This document shows, one piece after another, positions 36,659 to 48,914 of a stretch of 64,000 nucleotides of DNA (the first letter of the stretch is position 1; the number at the start of each line of letters is the position of its first letter). The DNA lies in NCBI GenBank assembly GCA_021904315.1, contig CM038908.1, positions 32,230,001 through 32,294,000 of the forward strand, read 5' to 3'. The notes under the pieces were generated by a model. That model was not told where the DNA came from, did no database searches, and was given only the letters and a program-made list of their open reading frames with translations. Both the position numbers and the translations under genes were made by a program. Origin of the DNA: Sphagnum magellanicum (taxonomy: Eukaryota; Streptophyta; Sphagnopsida; Sphagnales; Sphagnaceae).

Positions 36659-39600
36659 ATGGCTACTGCTGCAGCTAGTCATCCTGCTCTTTTTGTGCCC
36701 AAGGTTAGTCACTGGGGCGGCGGTTTGGAAGGGAGTGGGGGGGGTGTGCATTCTCCTTTTCCTCTTTCTCGTCTCTGTCCAAGGTTTATCCAGTTGTGAA
36801 TCTGTGATATTGACAATATAACTGACCCCTTTCTTTCTTTTTTGTATAAACTCCAAGTTTCAGTTTCTTCTTTGTTCAGAGGCACTTTGGAGGGGTTCTT
36901 CTTTGAAGAGGTTTTTTGTATCTGGATTTTGGGAGTTTGGGGTTTTCTAAGGGTTTTGCAAGGTGGGTTTTATTCGTTTTCTTGGAATTTTGTCATGGGT
37001 TGATTGGATTTATCATCTTTCCTGATCCAGGAGATTTTGGAACCCATGGTTCAATATTCATGAAGTTTTAGACGTGGAGAGTCAAAACTACTCTCTTGGA
37101 GTACTTCTGAGTTGGGTGTTGATGGGATTGGAATTATGAAGCAATTTGGTTCTTTGCTGTCTGGTATTGTACTAGTGTGTATGTTGCAGATTGGAAAGTG
37201 CTCATGCTCTAGTGGTCAATCCTGAGCCAGTAATGAAGTGCAGTGCAGTGGTTCTGTGCCTTGCTTTGGAAAGCAACGGTTGAATTGGAGAGTTTTGGGT
37301 GCAGAGAGATGGAGGGTCTCTGGTGTCAGGTTCAAGGTTCTTTGGAACACAGGTCGCCTTTATAGCCAAGGTGGCTACTCCTTGCACACATCATAAACCA
37401 TCTGTGTGTGCCATAGTGGCTCCTCCACAGCCCCAGCAACGTTCCCCTGTGTCTTCAGGATCTGTAAGTCCTGAAACTCAGGCCATAAGCAAGTGATTCC
37501 ATGAAGTGAATGATGAGTTGCAGTTGATTGGACGGTGCTAAATTCCTGATAGGCAGCAGATGTTCCCATTCTTCTGGTGCTTGGCTAAGAATTGCATCTT
37601 TGGTTGAGTGTTCAGGGTTCAAGGTTTTTTGCTTCTGATGTATCCTGAGTTGGCAAAGAAGGGGTTTTCCTTCGCCAGATGGAGTGAGTTATCTGTTTCT
37701 CTGCGTGCAGGTGAAGCATGCTATGACAGCTACTGAGAAAATTCTAGCACGGGCATCTGAGAAGGGACAGCTTGTGCCTGGAGAGAATGTCTGGGTGAAG
37801 GCTGACATTCTCATGACTCATGATGTTTGTGGCCCTGGAACCATTGGTATCTTCAAAAAGGAATTCGGCCAAAATGCCAAGGTTCATCCCATTAACATCT
37901 AAGGGTTTAGGGTTTTAGACTACATTCCTGCTTTTCAGATGCCAGTCAGGCTGTTTTTCAGTAGATTGAGCAGAGAGGAACTCCATATGCAAGCATTGTA
38001 TGTCTAGACATTTCTCTGACTTTAATCAGTAATTCCAGTCGAAAAGTTTGATGTATCTATGAGGCCCCAGTGGGAGATGTTCTACTGTGCTTTCAGAGTA
38101 CACAACGAGACATTTGGTTTGGTAGTTGATTTTGCTATGGGCAGGGAGAGATTGGATTCATGCCAGTAAAGGGCATTGCATATTTCCTTGTTATTACTTG
38201 TTGGTCCACAATCTGTGGGATGGAAATGTTTGTCTGAAGATATCATATTGGCTTCCTGCAGTTGGATTTATGTGTATATGTTGGCCTACAATTGGCAGGT
38301 ATGGGATCGTGAAAAGGTGGTGCTCATACCTGACCACTACATCTTCACAGCTGATGAGCGGGCAAACAGAAATGTGGACATTCTACGTGAATTTGCATTG
38401 GAGCAAGACATCAAATATTTCTATGATATCAAGGATCTCAGCAATTTTAAAGTTATTTTCACCTCATCACCTTTAAATTGCATTTTCATCTTGTGCCCAC
38501 TATCAATACTATCCCTTCTTGTGAACAGCAAATTGCATACAACATCTAAACTGCTGTTAAATGCTATTAATGTCTTGGATCAAATATTGTGATGTGGTAG
38601 ATTGGCAGACTTGCCAGTTGTTAGCAATGACCATCAGTTCTAGAGGGAGACACTGTAGAATTTCCAGACTCCAGGTGACTCTCTCTAGAGTATAGTGGCT
38701 ATTGAGAACTTTCTTCTTTAGAGATTTATGTTATGAAGGAAACAGAAAGACCAGTCTTTACAACATTAGGAGCATCCAAGAGTGTGATGGAAGAGAGATT
38801 GTGGGATGGTGCAGGCAAATCCAGATTACAAGGGTGTGTGTCATGTGGCGCTTGCTCAAGAGGGTCATTGTCGTCCTGGCGAGGTACTTCTAAGCTATAG
38901 TTCTGCACTTGTTGAATTTTGGTCCTCTCCAAGAGAGTACCAGTCCATGTGTATGGAGCTGTAATTTGGGCCCTCTCCAGGAGACTAAAAGTCCATGTGT
39001 GTGGATCATACAGCTTGGCAGTCCAAACACTAATTCTGAGGATGTGGGATGGGTTTAGGTACTATTCGGAACAGATTCACATACATGCAATGCTGGTGCA
39101 TTTGGGCAGTTTGCCACTGGAATAGGGAACACTGATGCAGGCTTCATTATGGGCACTGGAAAGCTTCTCATCAAGGTTTTTGTGCTAGGCCCTACTTGTG
39201 CTGATTCACTCAAAGATGAGATGGATTTGTAAATCTGTTGCATCTTTTGATTTCTTTTCAGAAGTGTGGTGTGGGAAGTTATGGTTCTTCATTCTTGTTG
39301 TTCCCTCTCTGTATATGATTCAGGTGCCCCCCACACTGAGATTTGTTCTGGACGGAGAGATGCCCAAGCACTTGTTAGCAAAGGATCTCATACTGCAGGT
39401 AATGCTTAAGCCTTTGAGTTATTTCTTACTTGCTTGAATGCATTATTTATCAATCCAGTCAATGAGGGAGTTTGTATGCTCCCTCTATGTAACGTGCAAT
39501 GTGCACTCGCATTTGTTGCAGTTTCTTCTTGCAGATTTGTTTTGCTCTTAGTGCATTTGGACCCAGACATTCACATTTTGTTAAGGTTAAACTCTGTATT

Positions 39601-42190
39601 GGTGTTCAGATCATTGGTGAAATTAGTGTAGCAGGAGCAACATATAGAGCAATGGAGTTTGTTGGTACAGCAGTTGACGCAATGACGGTTTGTTCTTTTT
39701 CTTTCCATCAAAGTTATCTTGTTGATAGTGACCCCTAGATGGTTAAATTGCATGGTTTTGCAAAATGATCTCCAGTTTCCTATATCTCTCATTGCTAGAG
39801 TTTTTCCAAGTGGGCTAGGTTGTATGAATATGTTATAATTGATATTGAATGAGCAGGTTGAAAATGCTTGGATTGTTTTTGAAATGTGCAGATGGAGGAT
39901 AGAATGACACTATGTAACATGGTGGTGGAGGCTGGTGGAAAGAATGGGGTGGTGCCTGCTGATTCTACAACCTTTAAGTACCTTGAAGGAAAGACAACAG
40001 TTCCCTATGAACCTGTTGCAAGCGATGCTGAAGCCAGGTACAGTAATTTCAGGTGGTGGTTTCATGGTTTGTTGGATTGGCAGGATTACAGTTAGGTGCT
40101 AAATTAGTGAATGGTGGGTGTTATGTGCAGTTTCCTACAGGAGTACAGATTTGATGTCTCAAAGCTTGAGCCAGTTGTTGCCAAGGTGTGGTTCTTTGTA
40201 CTTGTTTCCCTGGCCAATTTTAGAATGTTAATAGTGATGGGAACATATTTTGTGGAGTGTTTGGGGAGATGCTCAAGCTAAATGAGGCCAATTCCTTGAA
40301 GTGTGCCAACATTGAACTGCAGACAATTAATTTAACAGATAGCCCCATCTTTTCTTTTTTGTAGTTTGTCTCACTTCAGTGTGTAAGGACTGAAATGTTT
40401 TAACTTTTAACATGTTTTGTGGAAAGTTCTTAGGCATGGGTCTGAAAGGGTACACTATTTTTTCTGCTTAGACATGTTTCAACTCCAGCTGACAGGTAAG
40501 TACTAGTGATGAACGTTGTAGATCAAACACTGAGGAATGATGTTTACTGTTTTTTGATGTTGCAGCCACATTCTCCAGATAACCGTGGTTTAGCAAGAGA
40601 GTGCAAGGATGTCAAAATTGATCGTGTGTATATTGGGTCTTGCACGGGTGGGAAAACTGAAGACTTTCTAGCAGCTGCCCAGCTCATGGCCACTTCAGTC
40701 AGTTTCCTTCACTCTGAAAACACATTTCTTGTCTCAGATGACTCTCCAAGACTAAAACCAAACTCCTGGGTCATGGACTTGCAGCAAAGTATTATTTCCA
40801 TCTGTGACTACATTCAAGGAGCAAAAAGTTCTGAAGTTCATACACCTTCCAGAAATCAGAAGGAGAGTTCTTAGAGAGCTCAGAACTGCAACTTGTAACA
40901 TTGGGTTTGATGATTGTCTTGTGTTGGGTTGGGTGTTTTTCGACAGGGCCAAACAGTGAAGGTGCCAACTTTCCTGGTCCCGGCAACTCAAAAGGTACCA
41001 TTTTTCTCATTTAGAATTTGGGGCTCCAATTACTAGCTCAAATTTTACGCTCTGCAGCTCAGAGATGTATTTTGTGAACCTTTTGGTCATGTGATCATAA
41101 CTCTGTTAATGCATGAAGTCCAAGAAGGAAAGAGTCAACACCTGTCCTTCCACTTCCTTGCTCAAATCTTAGGCTCTGCAGCTCAATATCCATTTTGTGA
41201 ACCTTTGGTCATGTAACCATGACTCTATTAATACATAAAGTCTGAGGAGGAAAGATTGAATACCTGTCCTTCCAGTTAGTGAGGTCCACTTTGAAATGTT
41301 GATGGCTGAGAGTTCCACTGCCCAATGTAGACTGAAGATCTGGGTTGTTCTTGTAACCAGTCTGAGAGCACACTGCATTATACATTTGTTGAGTTTTTGC
41401 CTCCTGAAGTACTTCCATATGTTGCACCAAGTGGAGCTCTATTTTCTTAAGTGGTGCTGAACAGAAGTTCTGTAGGAACTGTCCAACCACTGAAAGCAGC
41501 AGAGAAATTGTAAGAACTGCCATTGAATCAGCTAGTCCCTGTGTAATTGGTCCCTGCAGGTGTGGTTGGATTTGTATACCCTGCCTGTACCGGGTGCTGA
41601 TGGAATGACATGTGCGGAAGTTTTCTCAAAAGCTGGCTGTGACACCCCAGCAGCACCATCTTGTGCAGCCTGCCTTGGTGGCCCTCGTGACACCTATGCC
41701 CGCATGAACGAAGCTCAGGTATTGTTTTTCTTGTGTGTTTTGGGTTTGAGCTGGGGCTTGTTTTAGTTGCATAGTGTAGCAGGAAAGCCTTGTTTATTGT
41801 CTTTTTAGACTAGAGTACACTAAGACACACTCCCATTATAATCTGTCATGGACAGTTGCAATTCAGAAATGCATGTGAAGATGGATTTTTGACTGTTGAA
41901 ACTTGAAACCTGAACCCTCAGTGAGGAAAACACTCTCTGATTATGGAGCACTCCGATTTGTCTTGTGTCTTTGTGCCCTCATATAGTTACTACTCTGTCA
42001 ATCCTTTCTAAGAATCTTGGTGACCAAATCTGATGTGTGTTCTTGAGTGCAGGTATGTGTGTCGACAACAAATCGTAACTTCCCTGGGCGAATGGGAAAC
42101 AAGGATGCCCAAATCTATCTTGCATCTCCCTACACAGCTGCAGCTTCTGCCCTGACTGGTTTTGTGACAGATCCCCGTGAGTTTTTGTAA
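36659..42190 (+). CDS. 3-isopropylmalate dehydratase (isopropylmalate isomerase) large subunit, plastid type, 514 aa, 14 exons
   Basis: Exons: 36659-36703, 37305-37463, 37711-37881, 38299-38451, 38815-38883, 39059-39175, 39324-39398, 39610-39687, 39892-40037, 40131-40185, 40566-40697, 40947-40994, 41560-41718, 42053-42190; GT-AG, phases agree. The enzyme interconverts 2- and 3-isopropylmalate in leucine biosynthesis as a heterodimer with a small subunit and binds a 4Fe-4S cluster. Residues 1 to about 65 look like a chloroplast transit peptide (Ala/Ser/basic, no acidic cluster). Aconitase-family motifs: [17 protein letters not shown]-like [35 protein letters not shown] (203-209), [25 protein letters not shown] (Cys382), [10 protein letters not shown] (Cys451 and Cys454), FPGRMG and [14 protein letters not shown]. 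The length matches the Arabidopsis IIL1 protein. Exon 1 and the start of exon 2 are the least certain part. Several introns contain local duplications. Confidence 0.94.
41037..41276. repeat. Two tandem copies of about 120 bp inside an intron of the isopropylmalate isomerase gene
   Basis: CTCTGCAGCTCA, GTGAACCTTTTGGTCATGT, AACTCTGTTAAT and ACCTGTCCTTCCA recur in the same order at about 41037-41158 and 41161-41276. It is a recent-looking duplication of intron DNA with no coding effect. Confidence 0.8.
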
Positions 42191-43360
42191 TAGGATGAGC
42201 ATTTGTATTGGAACTAGATATGAGAAGGGTCTCCTGCTGTGCTGTCTCTCACTAATTCTGGAAGAGAGTAGTAGTAGATTCATAGAGTTTTTGCAGGCAG
42301 GTCTTCAAGGAAGTCTTTAGCAAGAGTCACTCATCCCATCATATCTATGAGCATCTTGTTTTCCTGGTTCTTCTCTTTCCACCCAAGTAATATCCTCTCG
42401 GGATATTCAGGAAAGGGAAAAAGATAGCACTGGATGCAGAGTTTTCACACCCTGAAGCATTGGTTTAAGATATATCTTAGTAGTGTTGTTCTCTGTGATT
42501 TCAAACAGTGGGAAGTGGCATTTACTATTTGCTATGGATGTTACATTCACTTTGTACACATGATGTAGAGTGTTTTCATGTCATATCATGGAAATTCAAC
42601 TCTATCAGCACAGCTGTTTGAGGCACAAGAAAACCTCCTACTCTTCCGGGAGGTATAATATGCCTCAAGTTAGTAGAACAGGCCTCTACTAGAGTCTGAC
42701 AGACTATAGGGACTGAAAGCAAATTCTGTAGTCAAGATAGTGGAACACCATTATGCACATTGGTCACTACTAGAGGCTGACATCTCAAAGAGACAAAAAA
42801 ACATGTGCAATGCAAATAGTAAATAGGGAATAAGTCATTTGAAGGAACATTATGCAAAGAGGCCACTACTAGAGTTTCCTGGATCAAAGAGATATGGAAA
42901 GCATATGCAATAGAAACAGTAAGTAAAGAAAGAAACTCATTCTTTACAGTAAGATTTTCAGTCAGCTTTCATGTTGATGTAGATTTTCAGGTGTGAAAAC
43001 ATTAGCATTGCTGAATTGTTTGAAGCTGCATTTGAAGACCTCAATTAGAACAGGTAGGCTAAGCCAGCCACATTTCTCCAACCAATTTCCACAGAACATA
43101 AGTGCAGAGGTATAATGTCATCATAGAACTGCCAATAGTATTGGAAAGAATTTCAAGAAGAGCCATGGAATACTTGCAACAAAAAACCAATTTCCTGGAA
43201 CAATACTGAGTACAATGCAGTATGCATATATGCTGAAGAAAGTCAATGGTTCCAACAATCCTATTACATCATTTAGTAGAAATGTGTGTAATGGAACAGG
43301 TGAGGTGTAACTAAAGACACAACCTACTTACAAAAGTCAACCATAACTAGGAAGAGTCCT
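42191..43360. other. Convergent intergenic region
   Basis: This lies between the 3' ends of the isomerase gene (plus) and the ankyrin gene (minus). Short diverged repeats occur (CACTACTAGAG near 42765 and 42862). No gene is seen. Confidence 0.5.
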
Positions 43361-46300
43361 TCAACTTCCATTGCCTATAAGTTGGTGATCCACTCCTACC
43401 AACATATCGGGTTTCATTCCTCTTTGGACTTGAATGTGAATTGCCTTTGCAAGTTTCCGTAAGAATTTTGCTAGAATGATCATGCAAACTGTTCCACCTA
43501 CACAAACAGTGATAATCATACTAGTGTCATATTTTAGGACAGGAGGTAACACTGCAAGCCCACCACTAGCAAAAGCACCTAGCACACAAACAACAGACAT
43601 CACTAAAAGAATGGAAGCTAGTATGAGGGATGTCCTCACGGATTTGACGACTCTTCCAATGAAGGCATCATCAAGGCTCGGCATGGCTGCATCTGCACCT
43701 GCCAAGACAGTTGCAATGGAAAAAAAGAAAGAGAGGCTGTTGAACACCCAAAAAGCCTTGACTTTTGGGTTTTGCTTGATTGCAGCGTAAGATTCGTAAG
43801 CGCCAGGTGGGGCAGGAAAAGGTTGAGAGAAGTCATAGTATGGGGTGTAGCCTAGAGGAGGTTGTAACCAACCTGCAAAAGTAACGCTTGCGATTAATGC
43901 TGCACCAACGAGAAGAGCATTTGCAGCATCCACAAACACTTGCCTATCCCTGTATAACCTGTCAACGAAATCTTTCACCTCAGGTCGCTCCAATAGGACC
44001 TTCTCAATCGCTTTTAAGTTGGGATTCTCGCTGAGATTGTTGTCTTCCACAACTATTTGCAATGGAGTTTTTCCAGCTGGGTTTTCTTCATTGGCCCTTA
44101 GGCGATTAAATATATCATTTTGACATAAAGCCTTCACCATGTCCACGTTGCGTGCTTTTATGGCATACAGCAAAGGTGTCATCTTCGTGTTGTCTTCAGC
44201 ATTGACGTCCAGCGTTGGATGCTTCAAAAGTTCTTTTAAAGCTTCGACATGCCCACGCTCGGGCCCTCCCACAGTAGGCACATCCACTGCTACAGCAGCA
44301 AAATGAAGAGGTGTGGCAACTAAGCCAGGAATAGCAGCCCATTTACTCTTCTCATTAACATTGACCTCTGGCTGCCACTTCACAATGTATTTGATGATTT
44401 CGAAGTGATTACTCACTGCACCTAAAGCGAGCAACCTGCTCTGATCGCCAAAGGACTGATCGCCGGAGAATTTGTTGGCTATGTCAGCGAAATCCTTCAT
44501 TCTAGAACCTAATTTATTCAATAGTTGAATTGCTATTGTCTTCTCCTCACGCTCTGTGGCCAAACACAGTAAGTCTTTGAAGACGTTGCACTGTCTGTCG
44601 TAGTCGAGTGTAGCGAATGGCTTTCCTTTCTTGAGCAATAACTCCACCATCTCCGAGTGACCATTCTGAACGGAGTAGTGAAGTGGTGTAAGGCCTGCAC
44701 TGTCCACGGCATCAATCTTGATCCCTTCCCACTCTAGAAGTAGCCTCACTACTTCCATGCGCACATCCATGACAGCACAGTGAAGTGGTGTACGACCTGC
44801 ACTGTCCACGGCATCAATATTGAGTGTAGCGAATGGCTTTCCTTTCTTGAGCAACAACTCCACAATCTCCCAGTGACCATTCTGAACAGAGTACTGAAGT
44901 GGTGTAAGGCCTGCACTACCCACGGCATTAATATTGATCCCTTCCCACTCTAGAAGTAGCCTCACTACTTCCATGCACCCATCCATGACAGCAAAGTGAA
45001 GTGGTGTACGGCCTGCATTGTCCACGGCATCAATATTGAGGCGATTAAATTTATCTTTTTCATATAAAACCTTCACCATGTCCACGTTGCTTGCTTCTAT
45101 GGCATACATCAAAGGTGTCATCTTCTTGTTGTCTTCAGCATTGACGTCTAGCTTTGGATGCTCCAAAAGTTCTTGTACAACTTCGACATGCCCACGCTTG
45201 CGCCCTCCCACAGTAGCCACATCCCGTTCTACAACAGCAAAATGAAGAGGTGTGGCAACTAAGCCAGGAATAACAGCCCATTCACTCCTCTCATTAACAT
45301 TGACCTCTGGCTGCCACTTCACAATGTATTTGATGATTTCGAAGTGATTACTCACTGCAGCAAAAGCGAGCAACCTGCTCTGATTGCTAAAGGACTGATT
45401 GCCGAAAAATCTGGTGGATATGCCAGCGAAAGCATTCATTCTGAAACCTAATGTATTCAATAGTTGAATTGCTATTGTCTTCTCCTCACGCTTTGTGGCC
45501 AAATGCAGTAAGTCTTCGAAGACGTCGCACTGTCTATCATAATCGAATGTAGCGAATGGCTTTCCTTTCTTGAGTAACAACTGCACCATCTTCCAATGAC
45601 CATTCTGAACGGAGTAATGAAGTGGTGTAAGGCCTGCAATGTCCATGGCATCAATATTGATCCCTTCCTGCTCTAGAAGTAGCCTCACTACTTCCATGCG
45701 CCCATCCGTGACAGCGATGTGAAGTGGTGTACAGCCTGCATTGTCCACCGCATCTATATTGATCCCTTCCCACTCTAGAAGTAGCCTCACTACTTTCATG
45801 CGCCCATCCATGACAGCGAAGTGAAGTGGTGTACGGCCTGCATTGTCCACGGCATCAATATTGAGGCGATTAAATTTATCTTTTTCATATAAAACCTTCA
45901 CCATGTCCACGTTGCCTGCTTCTATGGCATATAGCAAAGGTGTCATCTTTTTGTTGTCTTCAGCATTGACGTCCAGCTTTGGATGCTCCAAAAGTTCTTG
46001 TACAGCTTCAACATGCCCACGCTTGCGCCCTCCCATAGTAGCCACATCCCGTTCTACAGCAGCAAAATGAAGAGGTGTGGCAACTAAGCCAGGAATAGCA
46101 GCCCATTCACTCCTGTCATTAACATTGACCTTTGGCTGCCACTTCACAATGTATTTGATGATTTCGAAGCGATTACTAATTGCAGCTGAAGCGAGCAACC
46201 TGCTTTCATTGCTAAAGGATTGATTGCCGGAGAATTGGTGGATATGTCAGCGAAAACGTTCATTCTGGAACCTAATGTACTCAATAGTTGAATTGCTATT

Positions 46301-47813
46301 ATCTTTGCTGTTATCTTCTCCTCACGCTTTGTGGCCAAATGCAGTAAGTCTTCGAAGACGTCGCATTGTCTGTCGTAGTCGAGTGTAGCAAATGGCTTTC
46401 CTTTCTTGAGCAACAACTGCACCATCTTCCAAGGACCATTCTGAACAGAGTAGTGAAGTGGTGTAAGGCCTGCACTGTCTACGGGATCAAGATTGATCCC
46501 TTCCCGCTCTAGAAGTAGCCTCACTACTTCCATGCGCCCATCCATGACAGCGAAATGAAGTGGTGTACGGCCTGCACTGTCCACGGCATTAATATTGATC
46601 CCTTCCCACTCTAGGAGTAACCTCACTCCTTCCATGCGCGCATCCGTGACAGCGAAGTGAAGTGGTGTACGGCCTGCACTGTCCACGGCATGAATATTGA
46701 GTGTAGTGAATGGCTTTCCTTTCTTGAGCAAGAACTCCACAATCTCCCAGTGACCATTCTGAACAGAGTACTGAAGTGGTGTAAGGCCTGCACTGTCCAC
46801 GGGATCAATATTGATCCCTTCCCGCTCTAGAAGTAGCCTCACTACTTCCATGCGCCCATCCATGACAGCGAAATGTAGAGGTGTGAGGTCGCGACTAGGT
46901 TGCGCTTCAGGTATTTCCAAGAACAATTTTGGCCTGCATATCCAAGATTGCGGCTCCTCAAATGGCTTGAGGTTGTCTGGATTGGACGCATTGACTGTAG
47001 CGGGACATTGGCATCAATGCTCTGCAGTTGAAGAAGCCGTTCTACCACGGCATCGTGCCCATTTCGAACCGCCAAATGGAGTGGTGTAAAGCCATGAAAG
47101 TCAACACCATTAACATTCATATTTGCAGAGAACTTGCACAACTTCTCCAAAATTTCGATGCATCCTTCTTCAGCTATGTAATGCAGCGCAGATCGATTTA
47201 GAATGTCTGTGGCGTCCACGAAGCTTACAACGTTATGTCCTCTTCTTCCTACCTCTTCCAACACGAGATCAACAATGTTGCACCTGTCTGAAATGTCTCC
47301 TGGCGTCGCCCAGTATGGGAAAGGTGTTTTGCGTTCTGCCACTTGATGCAGTGCCGTGAACCCATCAATGGTTGTTGCAAACAAGTTCACTGATTCGACT
47401 CCGATCAGCCGGCGGACTGACTCTTCGGCACCCATCCGTGCAAACCAAAGTAGTGGGGTTTGACCAATCATGTCAGCGGCATTCCAATCTATATCCGTCC
47501 TTTCCGAGAGCAATATCTTCTTCACAAGATACTCGGTTTTCCATAAATGCAGAACTGTCCGCCCTTGTGTATCACGTGCATTCACGTCGACTCTGTGATC
47601 TTCTAAAAGGATCCGAAAAACTCTCAGGTTTCCTAGTTTGCATGCTAGAAGCAGTGGCGTACGACAATCGTACCCTTCGTCGTCGCAGCAGTTGACATCC
47701 ACACCCGGCTGGGCTAGCGCTGCAACAACCTTCAACTCATCATCATCTTTTGCTGCTTCCAGGAGATCCGAATTCGCCTTCTGCTTTGTTGCGGCGAGCG
47801 ATGCGAGAGCCAT
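43361..47813 (-). CDS. Ankyrin-repeat protein with C-terminal PGG transmembrane domain; intronless; two frameshifts
   Basis: Homology runs for about 1,480 codons from the ATG at 47813-47811 (an in-frame TGA lies upstream and no earlier ATG) to the stop at 43361. The frame changes twice: near 47000-47010, and near 46231-46243, where one A is missing relative to the parallel internal copies. At least fifteen ankyrin-like units can be recognised (cores TPLHFAV, TPLHYSVQNGH, VVRLLLE). The C-terminus is a PGG-type domain (ANALLVGAALIASVTFAG, then PPLGYTPYYDF) with four hydrophobic segments and a basic tail, as in plant ankyrin-TM proteins at the plasma membrane or ER, some linked to defence or salt responses. 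Function here is unknown. The middle consists of large internal duplications. Either the gene is a young pseudogene or the two shifts are assembly errors. Confidence 0.8.
44070..46250 (-). repeat. Three long internal duplications within the ankyrin gene
   Basis: A block holding SRLLA, FEIIKYIVKWQPEVNVN, GLVATPLHFA, GHVEALQELLEHP-like, LDVNAEDNKKMTPL and VDMVKVLYEKDKFNRL occurs three times. Equivalent points (GCAACCTGCT on the plus strand) are at 44431, 45370 and 46195. Spacing is 939 and 825 bp because the number of short ankyrin units between blocks differs. The copies are very similar at DNA level, which indicates recent unequal exchange. Confidence 0.9.
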
Positions 47814-48238
47814 GGGTAAGGTTTGAAGATCTATGGTACTCACTTCGTCTCTTCACCTGTTAATCTCTTCGCCTACATCGGTCAAACACTGCTGCAGAAC
47901 CAGGCGGGCACTCCATTGACACCCTCAAAGTTTGATGAGGCTTGTTATTCTGGACTACCTGCCTGCTGCAGCAGCTTGAGGGTATGACTGAAGATTGGAA
48001 AGCGCAAATATTAGCGAATCATGCACTTTTGTAGCCTGCAGTAACGTATTCATGCCAAAGGGAAGTCCTGCTGTGGGTAATATTGCCTAAGACTCCAACT
48101 AGCCTCAAGTACCAGTTGTTTTTTTTTTTTTTTTTGGGAAAACAACAGCAGACCCCACCTGACAAGCTGTTTGCTCCCCCAAGTCAAGGGGACTGCCTTA
48201 GTTTCACTTGCACACCACTGGGTTTGAAACTAAAGCCC

Positions 48239-48521
48239 GCTTTACACTAGGAGTCAGGACCAAAAAAACTTGGGCCAACTTTGAGCATTTTTGGGTTGTT
48301 GTTTGGCCCAAGTTACTATCAAATGCTAGAACATTGACGTCAGGATATTAATAAATGTTGGAACATTGGTCCCAAGGGTTGCAAATTGGCTTCCCAAATG
48401 CCATGGTATCCTTTTTTCAGCCTCTGGGCCAATACAAGGCCATAAAGTTCAGCATTTATTAGTAACTTGGGGCAGATTGAAAAGATTTTTTCTATTTCAG
48501 CCTTGACTCCTAGTGTAAAGC
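48239..48521. mobile_element. Fold-back MITE-like element near the 5' end of the ankyrin gene
   Basis: GCTTTACACTAGGAGTCA (48239-48256) is matched perfectly in inverted form by TGACTCCTAGTGTAAAGC (48504-48521). The element is 283 bp, non-coding, and lies about 430 bp upstream of the ankyrin start codon. Flanks share GCCC, but the target duplication is not clear. Confidence 0.7.
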
Positions 48522-48914
48522 CCTTGGGGCTGATTTCAACTTTGTGAAATCATGCTTGTGGTCAGGTTCTGAGCCGGACATATCTGTGCAGCGGTACAAG
48601 AGAAACCAAGTTCCAAGTTTGTTCTCTGAATTTTAATTTAATTTTTTAATTCATTTGATTTATGTCAAACTCAAATGATGTTGAGCGCCTAAGTATTGGA
48701 CTGGAGGACCCAAGTTTTTTTCCCTCAATGATATACATGTCTGTGGGAGAAGAGAGAGAAGATTAGCTCAAGATTTCAACATAAGTTTCACTCTTTGTTT
48801 GCAGGACATGCCTTAGGAGTGATGGAAGAGAAGCCACTTGCATTCATCTTCTGAGCAGTGTTTTTTCAGGAATTTTGTTGGTCGCCAAACTGGCTACAGG
48901 AAGATGTAGAAAAA

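Noticed and set aside
43476-47826. Plus-strand open frames opposite the ankyrin gene
   Set aside because: Antisense shadows of the repeated ankyrin coding sequence; they recur in step with the internal blocks.
47811-47843. GTG at 47843 as start of the ankyrin protein
   Set aside because: A nuclear plant gene should start at ATG. The first in-frame ATG after the upstream TGA is at 47813.
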